Below are positions 11,796 through 23,803 of a stretch of 64,000 nucleotides of DNA, in pieces (within the stretch, counting starts at the first letter, position 1; each line of letters opens with the position of its first letter). Location: contig BSBN01000334.1 of assembly GCA_027924645.1 (NCBI GenBank), positions 1,116,001 through 1,180,000 of the forward strand. Direction: 5' to 3'. The stretch is from Cunninghamia lanceolata (lineage: Eukaryota; Streptophyta; Pinopsida; Cupressales; Cupressaceae). The notes below the pieces were generated by a model that had not been told where the DNA came from, ran no database searches, and saw only the letters and a program-made list of their open reading frames with translations. The position numbers and the translations under genes were made by a program.

Positions 11796-13754
11796 TCACT
11801 GGGAATTGGATAGGTTCGGGGGAAGGATGTTGTCATGAAGGTAAATGTATGTTTCTTGGTACCACGAGGACAAGGGGCCAATGACTTCGCACACTAGTTC
11901 TGATTGAGGAACATCGTATGCAGGGATGGGTAGCTCTTCTATCAGGAATTCATATTTCTTGCTATCCTTTTTCATATCGACTAGAGATCCTATGGTAGCC
12001 ATGGCATCTGTTGCTTTATTATTGAGCCTTGGGATTTTCTCAAATTGGATGTCATCAAAGTAGTCTTTGAAATCATCAACCATCTTCTTGTAGGGCAAGA
12101 GTTTGTCATCTTTGGTTTTGTATTCATTAGTGACCTGCCTGATGACCAATTAAGAGTCACCGTACACCAGTAGTTTTTCAATTTTCCATTGGATGGCCAT
12201 GCAGAGACCTGTGATGAGAGCCTTATACTCTGCTACATTGTTGGTGCATGGAAATGTGATTTTGAATGATTTAGGGATCGTGTCACCTTGAGGGGTAACA
12301 AATAGGATGCCTACCCTCGAGCCTCTGTGAGTGTATGATCCATCAAAATACATCTTCCATGTGTCTGTGGCTGGTGTGATTGTCAGGATGGCCTCATCTG
12401 GAAAGTCTGCAATAGTAGGATGTTCTGCAGGGATAGGTGCTTCAGCCAGCTGATCTGCTATGACTTGTCCTTTAGTGGCCTTTCTCTCTGTGTATTCAAT
12501 GTCAAACTTAGATAGAATCATGACCCATTTTGCCATTCTGCCAGTGAGAGCTGCTCTGTTTAGTAAATACTTCAGTGGGTTGATCTTAGCAATGAGCTTG
12601 GTCTTATGATTGAGCATGTAGTGTCTCAACTTTAGGGACGTAAAGACAAGGGCTAAGCATGCTCATTCAATTTGTGTATAATTAAGCTCATACAAGATCA
12701 AGGTGCGGCTGATATAGTAAATGGCTCTTTCTTTCCCATGTTCATCATGTTGTGCTAACAAAGCCTCGACTGCTATGTCTGTCGCGGAGATGTAAAGCAG
12801 GAGGGATTTGCCTTGTCTTGGTGGAGTTAGAACAGGGGGATTAGCTAGATATTCTTTTAGCTGATCGAAGGCACTCTGACACTGATCAGTCCAGGTGAAA
12901 GCCGTATCTTTCCTGAGGAGATGTTGGAATGGTTGACACTTATTAGCAAGTTGGGCGATGAACCGGTGAATGGACTGTAGTTTCCCCTGCAGGCTTCTCA
13001 ATTGTTTTAGTGTTTTGGGAGGCGGCATCTTGGTGATGGCCTTGATTTTTGCAGGATCAACTTTGATTCCTCTTCTTGAAACTATGTATCCCAGAAGTTT
13101 ACCTGAGGTGATGCCAAAGACACACTTCTTCAGATTGAGATGAACATTATATTGCTCCAACCTGTCAAAGCTCTTGGCTAGCACATCTAAGTGTTCTTCT
13201 CTGGTCTTGGATTTCCCTAGCAAATCATCCACATAGTCTTCCATGACGTGGTGGAAGAGGTCATGGAAGATGATGGTCATGGCTCTTTGATAGGTGGCTC
13301 CTGCATTTTTCAGGCCAAATGGCATTACCACCCAGCAATATGTTCCCCATGGGCATATGAAGGCTATTTTGTGCTGATCCTCTTCGGCAATTTTTATCTG
13401 ATTGTATCCCGAGAAACCATCCATGAGGGATAACATTTCATATCCTGTTGTGAGATCCACTATCATGTCGATGTTTGGGAGTGGGAAGTCATCTTTGGGG
13501 CAGGCCTTGTTGAGATCCTTGAAATTAGTACAACAACAGATTTGGCCATCTAGTTTAGCAACTGGGACGAGGTTTGAAACCCATTCAGGATAATCGATAG
13601 GGCGAATGAAACCCACATCCAGTAATTTCTTTAGTTCTGCCTTGACTAGGAGAGCCACTTGAGGATTCATATTTTGAAGTTTTTGTTTGACTGGTTTCGC
13701 ATCAGAATGCACTGCAAGATGATGAACAACCAAGGCAGGATCTAGCCTTGGCAT
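11796..13754 (-). pseudogene. Tat reverse transcriptase with two RNase H domains
   Basis: The RT domain (13754-13000) shows LVPVAKLDGQI, the finger motif MPFGLKNAGATYQRAM and the catalytic YVDD at about 13220. A gypsy RNase H follows (12930-12440, AFTWTDQCQSAFDQLKEYL and later KFDIEYTERKATKGQ). A second, plant-type RNase H occupies 12380-11960 (FDGSYTHRGSRVGI, NNVAEYKALITGL, VYGDS). Two RNase H domains in tandem define the Tat group. Stops at E*ACLAL and DS*LVI fit CGA to TGA and CAA to TAA. The order PR-RT-RH-aRH-IN is collinear and in one orientation. Confidence 0.9.
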
Positions 13755-13779
13755 GTCTGCATAGGTCCATGCGAAATTG

Positions 13780-15561
13780 TGATTTCTTCATGTGAAAAAT
13801 GCCAAGAATTCTTCTTGTTTGAACATGCTGAGGGATTCTGCTCTATATGTGATTTTTGGCTCTTGTTCTATCCCCAGGTTCATTTCCTTAGCCGGTTCTA
13901 CCAAGATGGGTGATCTATCTGGATATACTTTGTCTACCTCAGGGAGGCCCATGCTTCCATCTCCTGGCACCTCGTGGAGGTTTTCACCAGGAGATACGTC
14001 TTTTATTTTTACTATTTTGGGATCTGATACTGCCGTGGAACAGTTTTCACCATCAGATCCATTTTTTCTATTTTTATTTTTGTGACTAGAAGCAGGGGTT
14101 GTCTCCCCGAAATAGGCATCCAGATGGAGTTCCATTATGTACCCAGCTCAATGATCTCCCAAAGGGAAGTGATCTCTTACCCCCATCATTTCGGTGATGG
14201 CCTCGTCATTAGGTGCGATGTCGAAGACAGGAGGTCCCCGTTGGTCCCAATCATTGAGGTTAGGGTAAGCTAGTGGCAAGTTAGTGGAAGATGAAGTGAG
14301 AGTGGTGACGGAGTAGATGGTACAAATGGATGAGTCGAAGAAGTCAGCAAAATCTCTAAAGGAGTCTTGAAAGCCCGTTTCGTTAACATTGTCGACATCT
14401 AAGGGGGGCGTAGCGGCCGTGAATAAGATACACTTGCCGGAAGGGAGGATGCATTGTGGTTGACCATACCCTAATCCTTGAGTATAGGGATTCTTTGTTG
14501 CTTGCAGTGGTTCTACGATTCCCTATTCATGAAGGCCTATACCGCCTTGTCCTTTGTAGCCCATGCTCTTGACAATTTCAGAACCTTTGCCGTAGATTTC
14601 AGTTGGGATTGTTGGGACTTCTTGTTCAGGCTCGTCATCTTTGTAAAGCCAAGATGAAATATCTTCAAGAATATCCTGATCCAAGAGATGCTTCTTCTCA
14701 AAGGTGAGCGAGGGTTTGCACTTGATAATGACTGTATTGGCTGTCTCTATTGTTGAGATGCCAAATGTCTTAGGATTGGGTAATGTGCCCACACAAAGTG
14801 TTGTGTAGGTCATATTCCCCACATCCCATGTCGAATAGATTGATCTAGAGCTCAGGTGGTGGAGTTTCTTGGGATGAAGTGGAAGCGATGCTTGCGAGGT
14901 CGATATATGAGTTTGATGTTGTTGGTTTGGCTTCGATAGTGGCTTTATTATATGGGCAAAATGTTTGGTTGTGGCCTTCCAGAAAACTGCATTACTGGAA
15001 GGGGCGAGGGTCGGCATAGATTGTGACTTTTGTGCCATTGTGAGGGAATTTGATGCATTGATGGAAGGTGGATGGGATGGCTTGCATAGCATGAATCCAT
15101 GGTCTGCCGAGAAGGATGTTATAGGGGAGGTCAAGATCCAGAACCTAACATTTTGTTTCGAGGATTTTTGGTCCCACTTGTATGGGAAGCTTGATAGTAC
15201 CTTCAGAGAGCTATTAAGTATCATCGTAGCCTTTGATCGTAATGCACTCGCTGGTGTCGACAACCACATCTGAGTACCCCAAGTGTTTTAATAGTTTTAG
15301 AGTGCATATGTTAAGGCTGGAACCACCATCTATTAAGACTCTTTTAATGGTGTTCTTGTGGATGTAGACTTCGATGTGCAGGGCGTCATTATGTATGTGA
15401 TCAAAGGCAGGTAGGTCCTTTTCTGAGAAGGTGATATGATGGGGTGAGGCGATGTGTCCTACCATGGCTTGGAATTCTATTACATTCAGGTTGGCAGGGA
15501 CTTGTGTTTGCAAGAGTGCTTTGTCGAGGATGTCCTTACGAAGGGGAGATGTGTGAAGCAA
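13780..15561 (-). pseudogene. Tat aspartic protease region with G-patch-like segment
   Basis: The protease active site is VLIDGGSSLNIC in the frame 15561-15214 (catalytic Asp, family motif D-S/T-G here DGG). The domain is frameshifted near 15220 and its later part lies in other frames. At 14600-14520 the segment SMGYKGQGGIGLHE resembles a G-patch, often found between protease and RT in this group. The linker to RT (14135-13788) is a low-similarity spacer in the RT-proximal frame. Function in a live copy: cleavage of Gag-Pol. Confidence 0.75.
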
Positions 15562-15633
15562 CTCAAGGATGGAGATTTGTGTGGGTGTCTTGCCTAAGTG
15601 TTCTAGGAGGCTATACTAGTGGGTAGGTGATGG

Positions 15634-17778
15634 TCATGTGGTTGGACAAGGAGGTAAGGGGGTTGATGTGGACGCAAGTGTTTGTTCAGTGGGAGGGGCT
15701 ATGTGGATGGATACATGGCCACAGCGAGTTGTAACAGGGCAATCAGGTGCTTGTGCCCGAATAGTAACTATGTTGACATGATGGGATGATGCTTCTATAC
15801 ATCCTACGATAGAGTCGTAGAATGCGGGTGGTGGGATGATATTGTATGCTTGGTTGGACGAGGAGGCTTTATTATGGTTGGGTAAAGGATCCTTGTAAGC
15901 TCCAAGGTTTGCGTTTGGTGATGGTTGGGCACTTTGATCGAGGTTGACGAGATTTTGGTCTATGAGGTCTTGGATGCAATGTTTTAGTTGCATACAGTCA
16001 GCTGTTTTATGGCCCTCCACGCGGTGGTATTTGCAGTAGTCATTTTCATTATACCATGCTGCTTTGAGTTCATTATCTTGATGTGGTCAAATGGGTAGGA
16101 GTGTGATCACTCCTTGTTTGAGGCATCTATCAAGGATGTCCTCGATGGGTTCTGCTAATGGTGTGAAATTTCTACAAGGTTTGTGTGGTTTATTTGGCCC
16201 TCTTTGGTTATTTACATTTGCTGCATACATATGTGTGGGTGTTTGGTTTTGGATATGTTGGATGGCCTTCACATCCATGATGCCATCATTTAGATTGTTC
16301 TTGTTCTTCCCCCAATAACGTGATTTATCATTGGACTGCGTGTTGGTATTGTTATTGGTATTGGGGGTGTTGTGATTGGATTTGTAGTTGTTGTGATTGT
16401 TGTTGTTGGATTTGGGGTCGTATAGTTTGATGGAGCCCTTGCTAATGAGGGCTCATTCAATAATAATGCCTTTGTTGATAACCTCTTCAAAGGTGGATGC
16501 GCAAAGAATTTGTAATTGAAACCCTAGTTCCTGATTGAGATTGGCCACAAACATGGTGACAAGTTGTTTCTCAGGAATGGGCCATGGCAGTTTGCTTGCT
16601 AAGCCTCTCCACCATTGTAAGAAAGAAGCGAAAGCTTCTCTGTTCTTTTGTTTGGTGTTGCAGAGGTTTGTCATAGACACCTCATGTTCAAAGCTATAAG
16701 AAAAGTGATTTACAAACTTCTCTGCAAGCTCATGGAATGTTCAAATTCTAGGTGGAAGATGGGCAAACCATTCAGCAGCTTGGCCGCTGAGGCTTCTTGG
16801 GAAGAGTCTCATAAGATATGTGTCATTGTTAGAGACTTCTAGGCAAGTGATGTAGAACTCCCTAAGGTGGTCCCTAGGGTCTCCCTTTCCCTTGTATTTG
16901 TCAAATTTAGGTGTCTCAAAGTTCTTAGGGAAAGGGGGTATGTACAATGTGCGATCGAATGGGTAGGGGCAAATATCCTCAAAAGAATAATATTTGCGTT
17001 TGCCCCCAGTTTGTAGGTCCACTACCTGTTGGACTAAGCCTTGTATAATAGTGTTGATATCCTGTGGTTGCTGTGGTTGTTGTATGTACGTCTGTTGGTT
17101 TGTGAGATATTGGAGGTGGGGTGGGATTTGATGTTGAGGGTTAGTTTGGTTGAGATGTTGGTATTGCGAGTTGAGGTTTGGATATTGAGGTTTGGTTTGG
17201 TTGAGATGTTGGTATTGGGGTGGGGTTTGATATTGTGTAGATGATGTTACGAGGTTATGTGGATATGTGACAGTGGATGGATTGACGTTGGATTGATGGG
17301 CATGGGATGGGTTGGATGTATTATACTATGAGAACAACTGTCGTAGATAGGCAATGGTGTTGGGATTGGGTGGAGGCACACTTGTGGATGTACTTGCTTG
17401 TGTGATGTTGCCTTGTATGCCAATGGCAATTTGTCGCATGGAAGGGTTTACCATTGTTGTAGTAGTGGATGTGGTGACGGGTTGTGAAGTGGTGGGGTTA
17501 GGGATATTGGTAGTGATCGTAGATGTGGTAGTGGTAGAGGTTGTGTTGGTGGTAGATACGGCAGGTGTGGACATTTGAGAGATAATGGGTGTTGTTGTTT
17601 GAGAGATAGTGGGTTGGGTGTTGGACGTGGATGCTTGTTTATTTGATGGGTTAGGGGCGATGGTAGAGGTGGATGGTTGTGCTGATGTTGTGATGGGGGG
17701 TAGTTGAGCACCAATTTTGATAAGATGATCTAGAAATCTGTTAGGATCCGACCGTAGGACTTTGTCAAGCATGTCCAT
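15634..17778 (-). pseudogene. Tat gag polyprotein
   Basis: The probable start is ATG at 17778. A Ser/Thr/Pro/Asn-rich N-terminal part (17778-17326) is followed, after a gap, by a retrotransposon gag domain (17022-16453). Its signatures are KFDKYKGKGDPRDHLREF, LFPRSLSGQAAEWF and NREAFASFLQWWRGLASKLP. An Asn-rich linker comes next. The C-terminal segment around YHRVEGHKTADCMQLKH resembles the Cys/His zinc-knuckle region common in Tat gag. Stops after LPPRI, GIIIE and LLPI each read TGA where CGA is likely. The product would build the particle. Confidence 0.85.
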
Positions 17779-20700
17779 GTTATTGGTATCTTGTGTGAAG
17801 GTTAAGACATCAAGATCATCTTGGGATACGAGGGGGATGTGTGGTGGTGGTGGTGGTGATGGTCGTAGTTGTTATAAGTAATGGGAGGGATTTTCATTGG
17901 GACCATATGAGATGATGTAAGGGTACGTAGATTGGTTGAATGATTGGTTGATGGGTATGTTGTGACTGTTGGTATTAGGCATTCCCGTGCCTAGATATTG
18001 CTCTGCCATTTCTTGGATTTTCTTGTGTTGTGATCTCGTGATGGGCATGCAAGTGGATATGTTTGATTTACAATGTGGAAATGAAATAGGGATGGATGCC
18101 TTAGAGGATTTGATTGATTATGTTGGACCCAAAGAGGGATGTGGTAATATGGTGACGTAGAAGAGGCAATGTGGTGGATGTATTTTCTAGTGGTTTCAAT
18201 CGAAAGGCGATGTGGATGGCTGATATTGATTTTGCATAAATGTTGGACCAAAGATGACATTTGTTTTTGGAGGAGATTTTGTTTGATGTTTGATCTTTTG
18301 ATGTGTGATATGGATGATTTTGGTAGTCAACAAATTGAGCTTAGATAGGACCTAGATTTGTGGCTTGCACAAAGGGGGTGTCTTTCTTTGTTTGGGGTTG
18401 ACTAATGACCTTACACAAAGAGGGATAATGATTTTATTTGGAAGGTAGACTATTGACTTTCCAAGCAAGATATGATGTGTGTAAAAGAAACTCTAGGTCA
18501 ATTTTTAGCTCAAAAGGATGACAAACCTTGATGATGTTTTGATTTGGGAGATTCGGGGATTTTTGGAATAATTTTCTTATGACAAGGATTTTGATTTGGT
18601 TCAATAGGTCTGTTAAAATTAGTAAAGACAAGCGGATAGGAATTTGAATGGGTTTGATATAGCAAAGGGGTCCAAATGGTGGTGATTGATCCTCTAAGGT
18701 CAAAGAGAAGGTGTGATTTTGGAAAAAATTTAGAAGAAAATGGATGGACTGTTGTCGGATTTTTGGAATGTGACTATGGATTATGGCAGTGCAGATGGTG
18801 GGGATCACAACTAACTAGGTCTCTATTTTAGGCCAATCAATTCTGATAATAGCACCAATCCACAGGTGAAATGGCACCACAATCAGGCAGTGATGGCACT
18901 GAAACAGGGTAGATTGATTTTTGGAGGACAAATTTGGATTTTCTTTGATGGGATTTTGATCAGATTATTTTCGATGTCTCTTGGCAAGTTGTTTGTGAAT
19001 AATAAAAGCACATTTAACACACAATTACGCACATGAACGCACAACAACCAAGATTTTTTTGTTTTGTGAAATGACGTATGATTTTGTTTGAAAAAGCACT
19101 TTTCACAACCTAAGGCAAGAATGTGACAATATTTGTTGAATCCCCTAGCTGCACCTATTCAAAGTGGGTAGCTCCAGGATCTTGGTAGCACCGGCTCCTC
19201 CTTACAATTGCACACACTTCTCATGCATACCAAGATCTGGGTTTCTTATATGGCTTGTCCCTCACCAAACCTTTAGATTGTCCCTGCTACGTCGGCTAAG
19301 AGCCGCATGAATTGGGGCCACTTCAAGGGTTTCCCCTTTGCGTCAACAAATAGAAGGATTTTGGCTTGCTAAAACAAAGGTTCATAGTACGGGCATCTGT
19401 TCAGGTGGTTATACGTGCAGTAGCGCTACTCTCCATTATGGAGTCTCCCAGCCTCCAAGGGTTACGCCTTAGAGGGTTTTGGGGGAGCTTGGTTGTCGGT
19501 ATAACACAACAACACCTGTCACTTGAGACTTTCATCCCAAACACCTTATTTTATATAGCGGCTTGGAAGAGCTTGGCTTTAGCTTGATGCCGCTTGTGTC
19601 GTTCCCACCTTTCGAAGCGGGTTGGTAGGCCCTCTAAGATTTACAAAAGTAATACAATCATAAAAATACTTTTGATCCCCAAGTTCACTCAAAGGTGCGA
19701 GGGGAGAGCATACGTATTCTAAATGATTGTATCACACTAAACATAGTTCATTTTAGATCTTTTGGATTTAAATGGGGTGTGGTTTTTGCAAGTTTTGTGA
19801 TGAGCTTTTGATTCCCAAGATCACCAAAATGGTGCGAGGGAAGAGCATATGCTTTATCACGTTACAAACAAAAAGAGCACAAGACACTTCAAACAATTAA
19901 GATGATTTTCTCAGTTACATGCGTGAGAGATGCAAGTTGTTCTTTTTAACCAAGATGCTATATGCAAATTTGTGGTTGTTCATTTTAAAAGCCCAAAATT
20001 GAAGTGTTTGATTTGTTTGTTGGCACATCAAAGAATAAATTTTTAGAGCACCAAAGTAAATGTTTGTTGGCACACACACTTCACACAAAAGGAGTCGTTT
20101 GTTTGTTTGATCAATTTTTAAAACACCAAATTGAAGTGTTGTCTAACTAGAATGCCAAAATAAAGGTTCATTTTAAGTCCCATATGAAATGATGTTGTGC
20201 AATGAAAACTAATAGAACCCTACAAATAATTTGTTAGTATCTTGCAAAGGATGATAAGAACCTGCAAAAACCCTTGTCAACACCTGCATAGACAGCAAAG
20301 TCAATTTTTCTCAAAATAGCACTAAAACAGGTATGTAAAAGCGCCATAGCAGGCAGAACAACCCGACTTACAAAAATGGCACTGATTAAACTTATGGCGC
20401 TGATTTCAGATAGTGAAGGCGATAAAATAGGAAATAGCACCAATATGTTATAGTGAAAGCGTTAATAAATATTTTAGTGCTAATAAACTAATTGGAAGGC
20501 GCTAAAACAGATGATAGCGCCAATAGAGCTATAGAAGAGCGCCACTGTACGACTTTCCCGGAGACCTGGTTAACCGCAGATGGCACCGATCTGAGTGATG
20601 GTGCTGATACGACACTACACAGGTCAGTCCTGCAAAAAGTAATTTTTCCTACACAATGCAAGGGGTTAGATGGTAAAATCAGGGTCTTGTTAGCCTTGTT

Positions 20701-21032
20701 AGTCAAGGTAAATGAAAAACCAGATGGTATCAAAGCTAAAGTGCCTATTTTAGACCCCTTGTAAAAATTGATATAACCCCCTCTTGCAACTTCAACATCT
20801 CTGTGTAAACTGAGAGCGAAAGGACCACTGTAAATGGTAGGAAGATTTTAAAACAACAAATGTGAGTGAGTGAAAGAGGTAGAAAGTGTTGCATAGAAAT
20901 AGTGCCAAAACAGAGGATAGCGCTGAAACGAGCTAGTGATGGCACCACTACGAGGGTATAATGGCGCTGTATCTGCAAAACACACTTATCTAACACCAAA
21001 AACTCATGAAAATAAGTTAGACTAGACCTTGT
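17779..21032 (-). other. Long 5' leader of the Tat element
   Basis: About 3.2 kb between primer site and gag with no recognisable domain. Open frames here (for example 18808-18434 on the minus strand) have low-complexity composition and no family resemblance. Two clusters of GCGC/GCACCA short motifs lie at 18840-18920 and 20280-20960. Long leaders are normal for Tat/Ogre elements. Confidence 0.6.
20280..20960. repeat. Second cluster of GCGC-type short motifs
   Basis: Words such as AGCGCCA, GGCGCT, AGCACCAA and GGCACTGA recur every 20-50 bases. The cluster mirrors 4890-5370 near the other end of the element. No fixed unit length is visible. Confidence 0.5.
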
Positions 21033-21052
21033 GGGTCCCACCGGGTGTGCCA
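21033..21052 (-). other. Primer binding site of the Tat element (tRNA not identified)
   Basis: Adjacent to the 5' LTR, the coding strand reads TGGCACACCCGGTGGGACCC. It begins TGG, as expected for pairing with a tRNA CCA end, and lies one base inside the LTR. I could not assign the tRNA from memory. Confidence 0.55.
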
Positions 21053-21053
21053 A

Positions 21054-22035
21054 TGTAGATCAAAAATGCAAACAAGGCTGAAATACCAAACAAAGTGCAA
21101 TAAACACAGAGTTACACCTTACAAGCAAGTCCAATCCCATCAAGGGAAGAAGGAGCCTTTGCACCCAAACAAGCTCCCAAGACCAAGATGATCCCTAGAC
21201 AAATGGATTTCAATGTGAAATGCTCATTCAAAGTTGTGCAACTCACTATCCTAGCTCAAGAGTGATTTTGGCATTATGACTTTGCATAGACTTGGCTTTT
21301 TTAAATGGCTTGGGAGAGGTTCTATTTATAGACTTTTGGAGGGGTTCTTGATCCAAGGGTGGAGAATGCTTGGAAAGATCAAGGGTGGAGAATGGAGATG
21401 ACAAGGAGAGCCTAGATCTAATCTAGAAAAATGGATGGCTATGAATAAAAGTGATTCTTTTATTCATTTTGGGGAAGAGGAAAGTTATGGGGGGAAGATT
21501 ATTCCCAAATAAAAGATTCATGGGGGGAGATGCAAATGAATTAAAAATTCATTTAGGGGGAAAAAGAGGTATAGGCATGGGAAAGATATTTATTTATTGT
21601 GATGTGGGATTTTAGGTGGATTTATTCCCATTTATTTATTTGGAGAATGTGGGAGAATGGGTTAAACTAGGTTTAACCATCCAAATGAGGGTTTAAGGGT
21701 TAATTAAACATTGATTTTATTTAATTAACCCTAGGGCTAGAATAAATAAGTTAGATTAATTAGTTAACCTGATTTTAACTAATTAATTAAATTTTAGTGG
21801 TAAAAGGAAAAAATGATTTAGTAAATATGCAATATTTACTAAATTCCTTTGGCTAGGTCTAAAACTATTGAATTAGTGAAATTAATTCAATTGTCTAGAA
21901 TAGATTGTTGAGAAATGGGGAAATGAAGGGTTAATTAATTAAATAAAATTTAATTAATTGGTTTAGGAGGGGAATTGACATGATTAGGGATATCGGGAGT
22001 CAGTTTGGTGATCGAGACATCTTTAGGTGTCTACA
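21054..22035 (-). repeat. 5' LTR of the Tat element
   Basis: 982 bases, TGTAGATC...GTCTACA, aligned with 3436-4389. It carries a duplicated segment in which GGTGGAGAATG occurs twice (21357-21395), which explains nearly all the length difference. Confidence 0.93.
21322..21331 (-). promoter_or_regulatory. TATA box in the Tat 5' LTR
   Basis: CTATTTATAG, read CTATAAATAG on the coding strand, identical to the copy in the 3' LTR. This is the likely promoter for gag-pol transcription toward lower coordinates. Confidence 0.65.
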
Positions 22036-22040
22036 GTTTT
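22036..22040. repeat. Target-site duplication GTTTT, right
   Basis: Directly follows the TCTACA terminus of the Tat element and equals 3431-3435. Confidence 0.92.
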
Positions 22041-22583
22041 ATTAAAATATTTTTTTGAAAAATAAATTATACGTGACCAATCTTCAGACAATTCTTTTCA
22101 ATTTTAAAAAAAATAAAAAAATGATAAGTTTAGGTCATCTTATGTGTGAGGTACACAAGGGATTTTTAAAACAACAATTACTCTCAATAAAAAATTAATA
22201 AAAAATATTTAAAAAAATTACAAAAAATATCATGGGCAATATTCAATGTCTTACAGATCTTTTCCCAAAAGGATTCATAAAATACAATTATTTAGGTCAA
22301 AATATGGTTGATGTACACATGCATGGTATGGTAAAAAAAGTGACTTTTAAACAGTGGTTTTTAGACATGCCTATTGAAAGTCAATTGGAATCATCTAGGT
22401 ATTAAAATAAATTACATATTTGGAAATTAGACTCTGAGTACTACATTTCATATTACTAACTTTTTTTAAGATTCAACATTTAAGTGCTTCAAATTTTTAG
22501 GTCAAATGTGATGAATTTTGAAAATCAGGGAGAACACTTCCACTTTTTGGCCAAAAAGTGGACTCAACTTCTTGCACACCCAC
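22041..22583 (-). other. Upstream part of transposase locus copy A
   Basis: A/T-rich DNA with no gene, collinear with 30445-30990 upstream of copy B. Its right end holds CACTTTTTGGCC, AAAAAGTGG and CTTCTTGCACACCCAC. These resemble, but do not equal, the terminal motif at 33829-33865. This is a candidate transposon end abutting the LINE fragment. Confidence 0.5.
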
Positions 22584-23745
22584 TACGACTGAACTGACTC
22601 GAAAGTAAAAAAAAAAAAAGGAAATAAACTGTTTTTGGTTGATGCAAGATTACCTTTCAACCTAGGATGCTCCTGCATCAAAGTCATTCCCGTGTCATAC
22701 CAAATACTATTATATGAAATGTAATATCATCCAACTTTTCTTGCACCCATTTCTTCTACCAAAAAAGATGACAAAACCAAACTTGTTCCACTATTTGAGG
22801 TTTAACTTAAAAAATCAAACCCTTTTTAAAAAGGAATACATATAACTATGAAAGGAGTGTTTACCCTCCAACCAAAAAACTATCATATACTCTCATATGA
22901 CCTAATCACAAAGCCACATTAATTTAAAATTGAACGAAGGCCTTTTAGGGACTAAAAAAAGAGATGAAGAAAGCTTGATGGGCCAATGATTTGATCCCTA
23001 ATCCAACAATCAATAATTAAAAACATATCTATCCATTTAGAAATGGAAGTAGGACCACATGATCTTCTATTATTCCAAGTGAAAAGGCCAACACTCCATT
23101 TAATATCCACAAGATTAGGTTAAGACTTATTTAATTAGGGTAAGAGTGATGAAGGATCTAGTTGACTCAAACATCCAAGATTCTCATTGAGAGTAAGAAT
23201 TGCATTAAAATCACCAGCCAATATCCAAGGAATAGACACAAAAAAAGAGTGAACAAACTGAATATGCAACCATAAGAAAATCTTGCCTTGGAAGTCTATA
23301 AGAGCATACACATTTGTGAAGAAAATATGACTACATGAATCAAAATAGAAACCCACCAAAGAAAAAGAATGTTTACTCATTAACAAAGAAGAAGGTATAA
23401 GCCAACAAGGGTCAAATATACAAGCTAACCCTCCTATATAACCCTTAAGTTCTCCAACATATTGGCATTGGATACCTTTCTAGAGCACTAAAGAGGTAGC
23501 CAACATTTCCTCCACATAAAGTTTCATTTCCTAAAGGAAAATCATATTAGGTTTATGAGATCGAATAAGCTCTCTAATAAGCTTTTGACGAGGTGTGCTT
23601 TCCAACCCCTAATATCCCATGAGAGAACAATCGTTTTTGAGGACCAAAGAAGTGAGAATATAAAGTACAAATAACCCCAAATTGCACCAGTTTTTCTTCT
23701 ATCAGCTTTACCTTCTCTTGAGTGTTTATCCATACCAATGTTTTT
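22584..23745 (-). pseudogene. LINE (non-LTR retrotransposon) endonuclease fragment
   Basis: The minus strand encodes pieces of an apurinic-type endonuclease as found in plant L1-like LINEs. IVLSWDIRGWKAHLVKSLL (about 23630) matches the start of the domain, WILAGDFNAILTLNENLG (about 23200) the catalytic central motif, and GSNHWPIKL (about 22990) the C-terminal SDHWP-type motif. Stops and frame changes interrupt it and no RT domain remains. In a live element this enzyme nicks target DNA. The last third recurs at 30990-31510 next to copy B at the same junction, so it was duplicated together with the neighbouring transposase locus. Confidence 0.8.
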
Positions 23746-23803
23746 AAGATTCTTCTATTGCAAGATTAAAGAAGCTAGACAACTTTCTTCCTAGAATCAT
23801 CCT

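Larger units (their letters stand above)
3436..22035 (-). mobile_element. Ty3/gypsy LTR retrotransposon, Tat lineage, 18.6 kb
   Basis: Complete element with two LTRs (954 and 982 bases) ending TGTAGA...TCTACA and flanked by GTTTT duplications. On the minus strand the order is 5' LTR, primer site, 3.3-kb leader, gag, protease, RT, gypsy RNase H, a second plant-type RNase H, integrase, a 3' region with tandem repeats, polypurine tract and 3' LTR. The dual RNase H, the large size, the tandem repeats and the antisense ORF downstream of integrase are established traits of the Tat/Ogre/Retand group. The antisense ORF encodes a plant mobile domain. The LTRs differ by few substitutions by eye, so insertion is fairly young compared with the broken genes. 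It may have been mobilised in trans. Confidence 0.9.

Noticed and set aside
14965..15273. Plus-strand frame opposite the protease
   Set aside because: It is the antisense shadow of the protease coding region.
18434..18808. Minus-strand 124-residue frame upstream of gag as an extra Tat ORF
   Set aside because: Its Ile/Leu/Phe-rich composition comes from A/T-rich DNA, and no similarity to known leader ORFs is visible.
20492..20764. Plus-strand 90-residue frame in the Tat leader
   Set aside because: It shows no domain, lies in the GCGC-motif region and is antisense to the element; nothing supports it as a gene.
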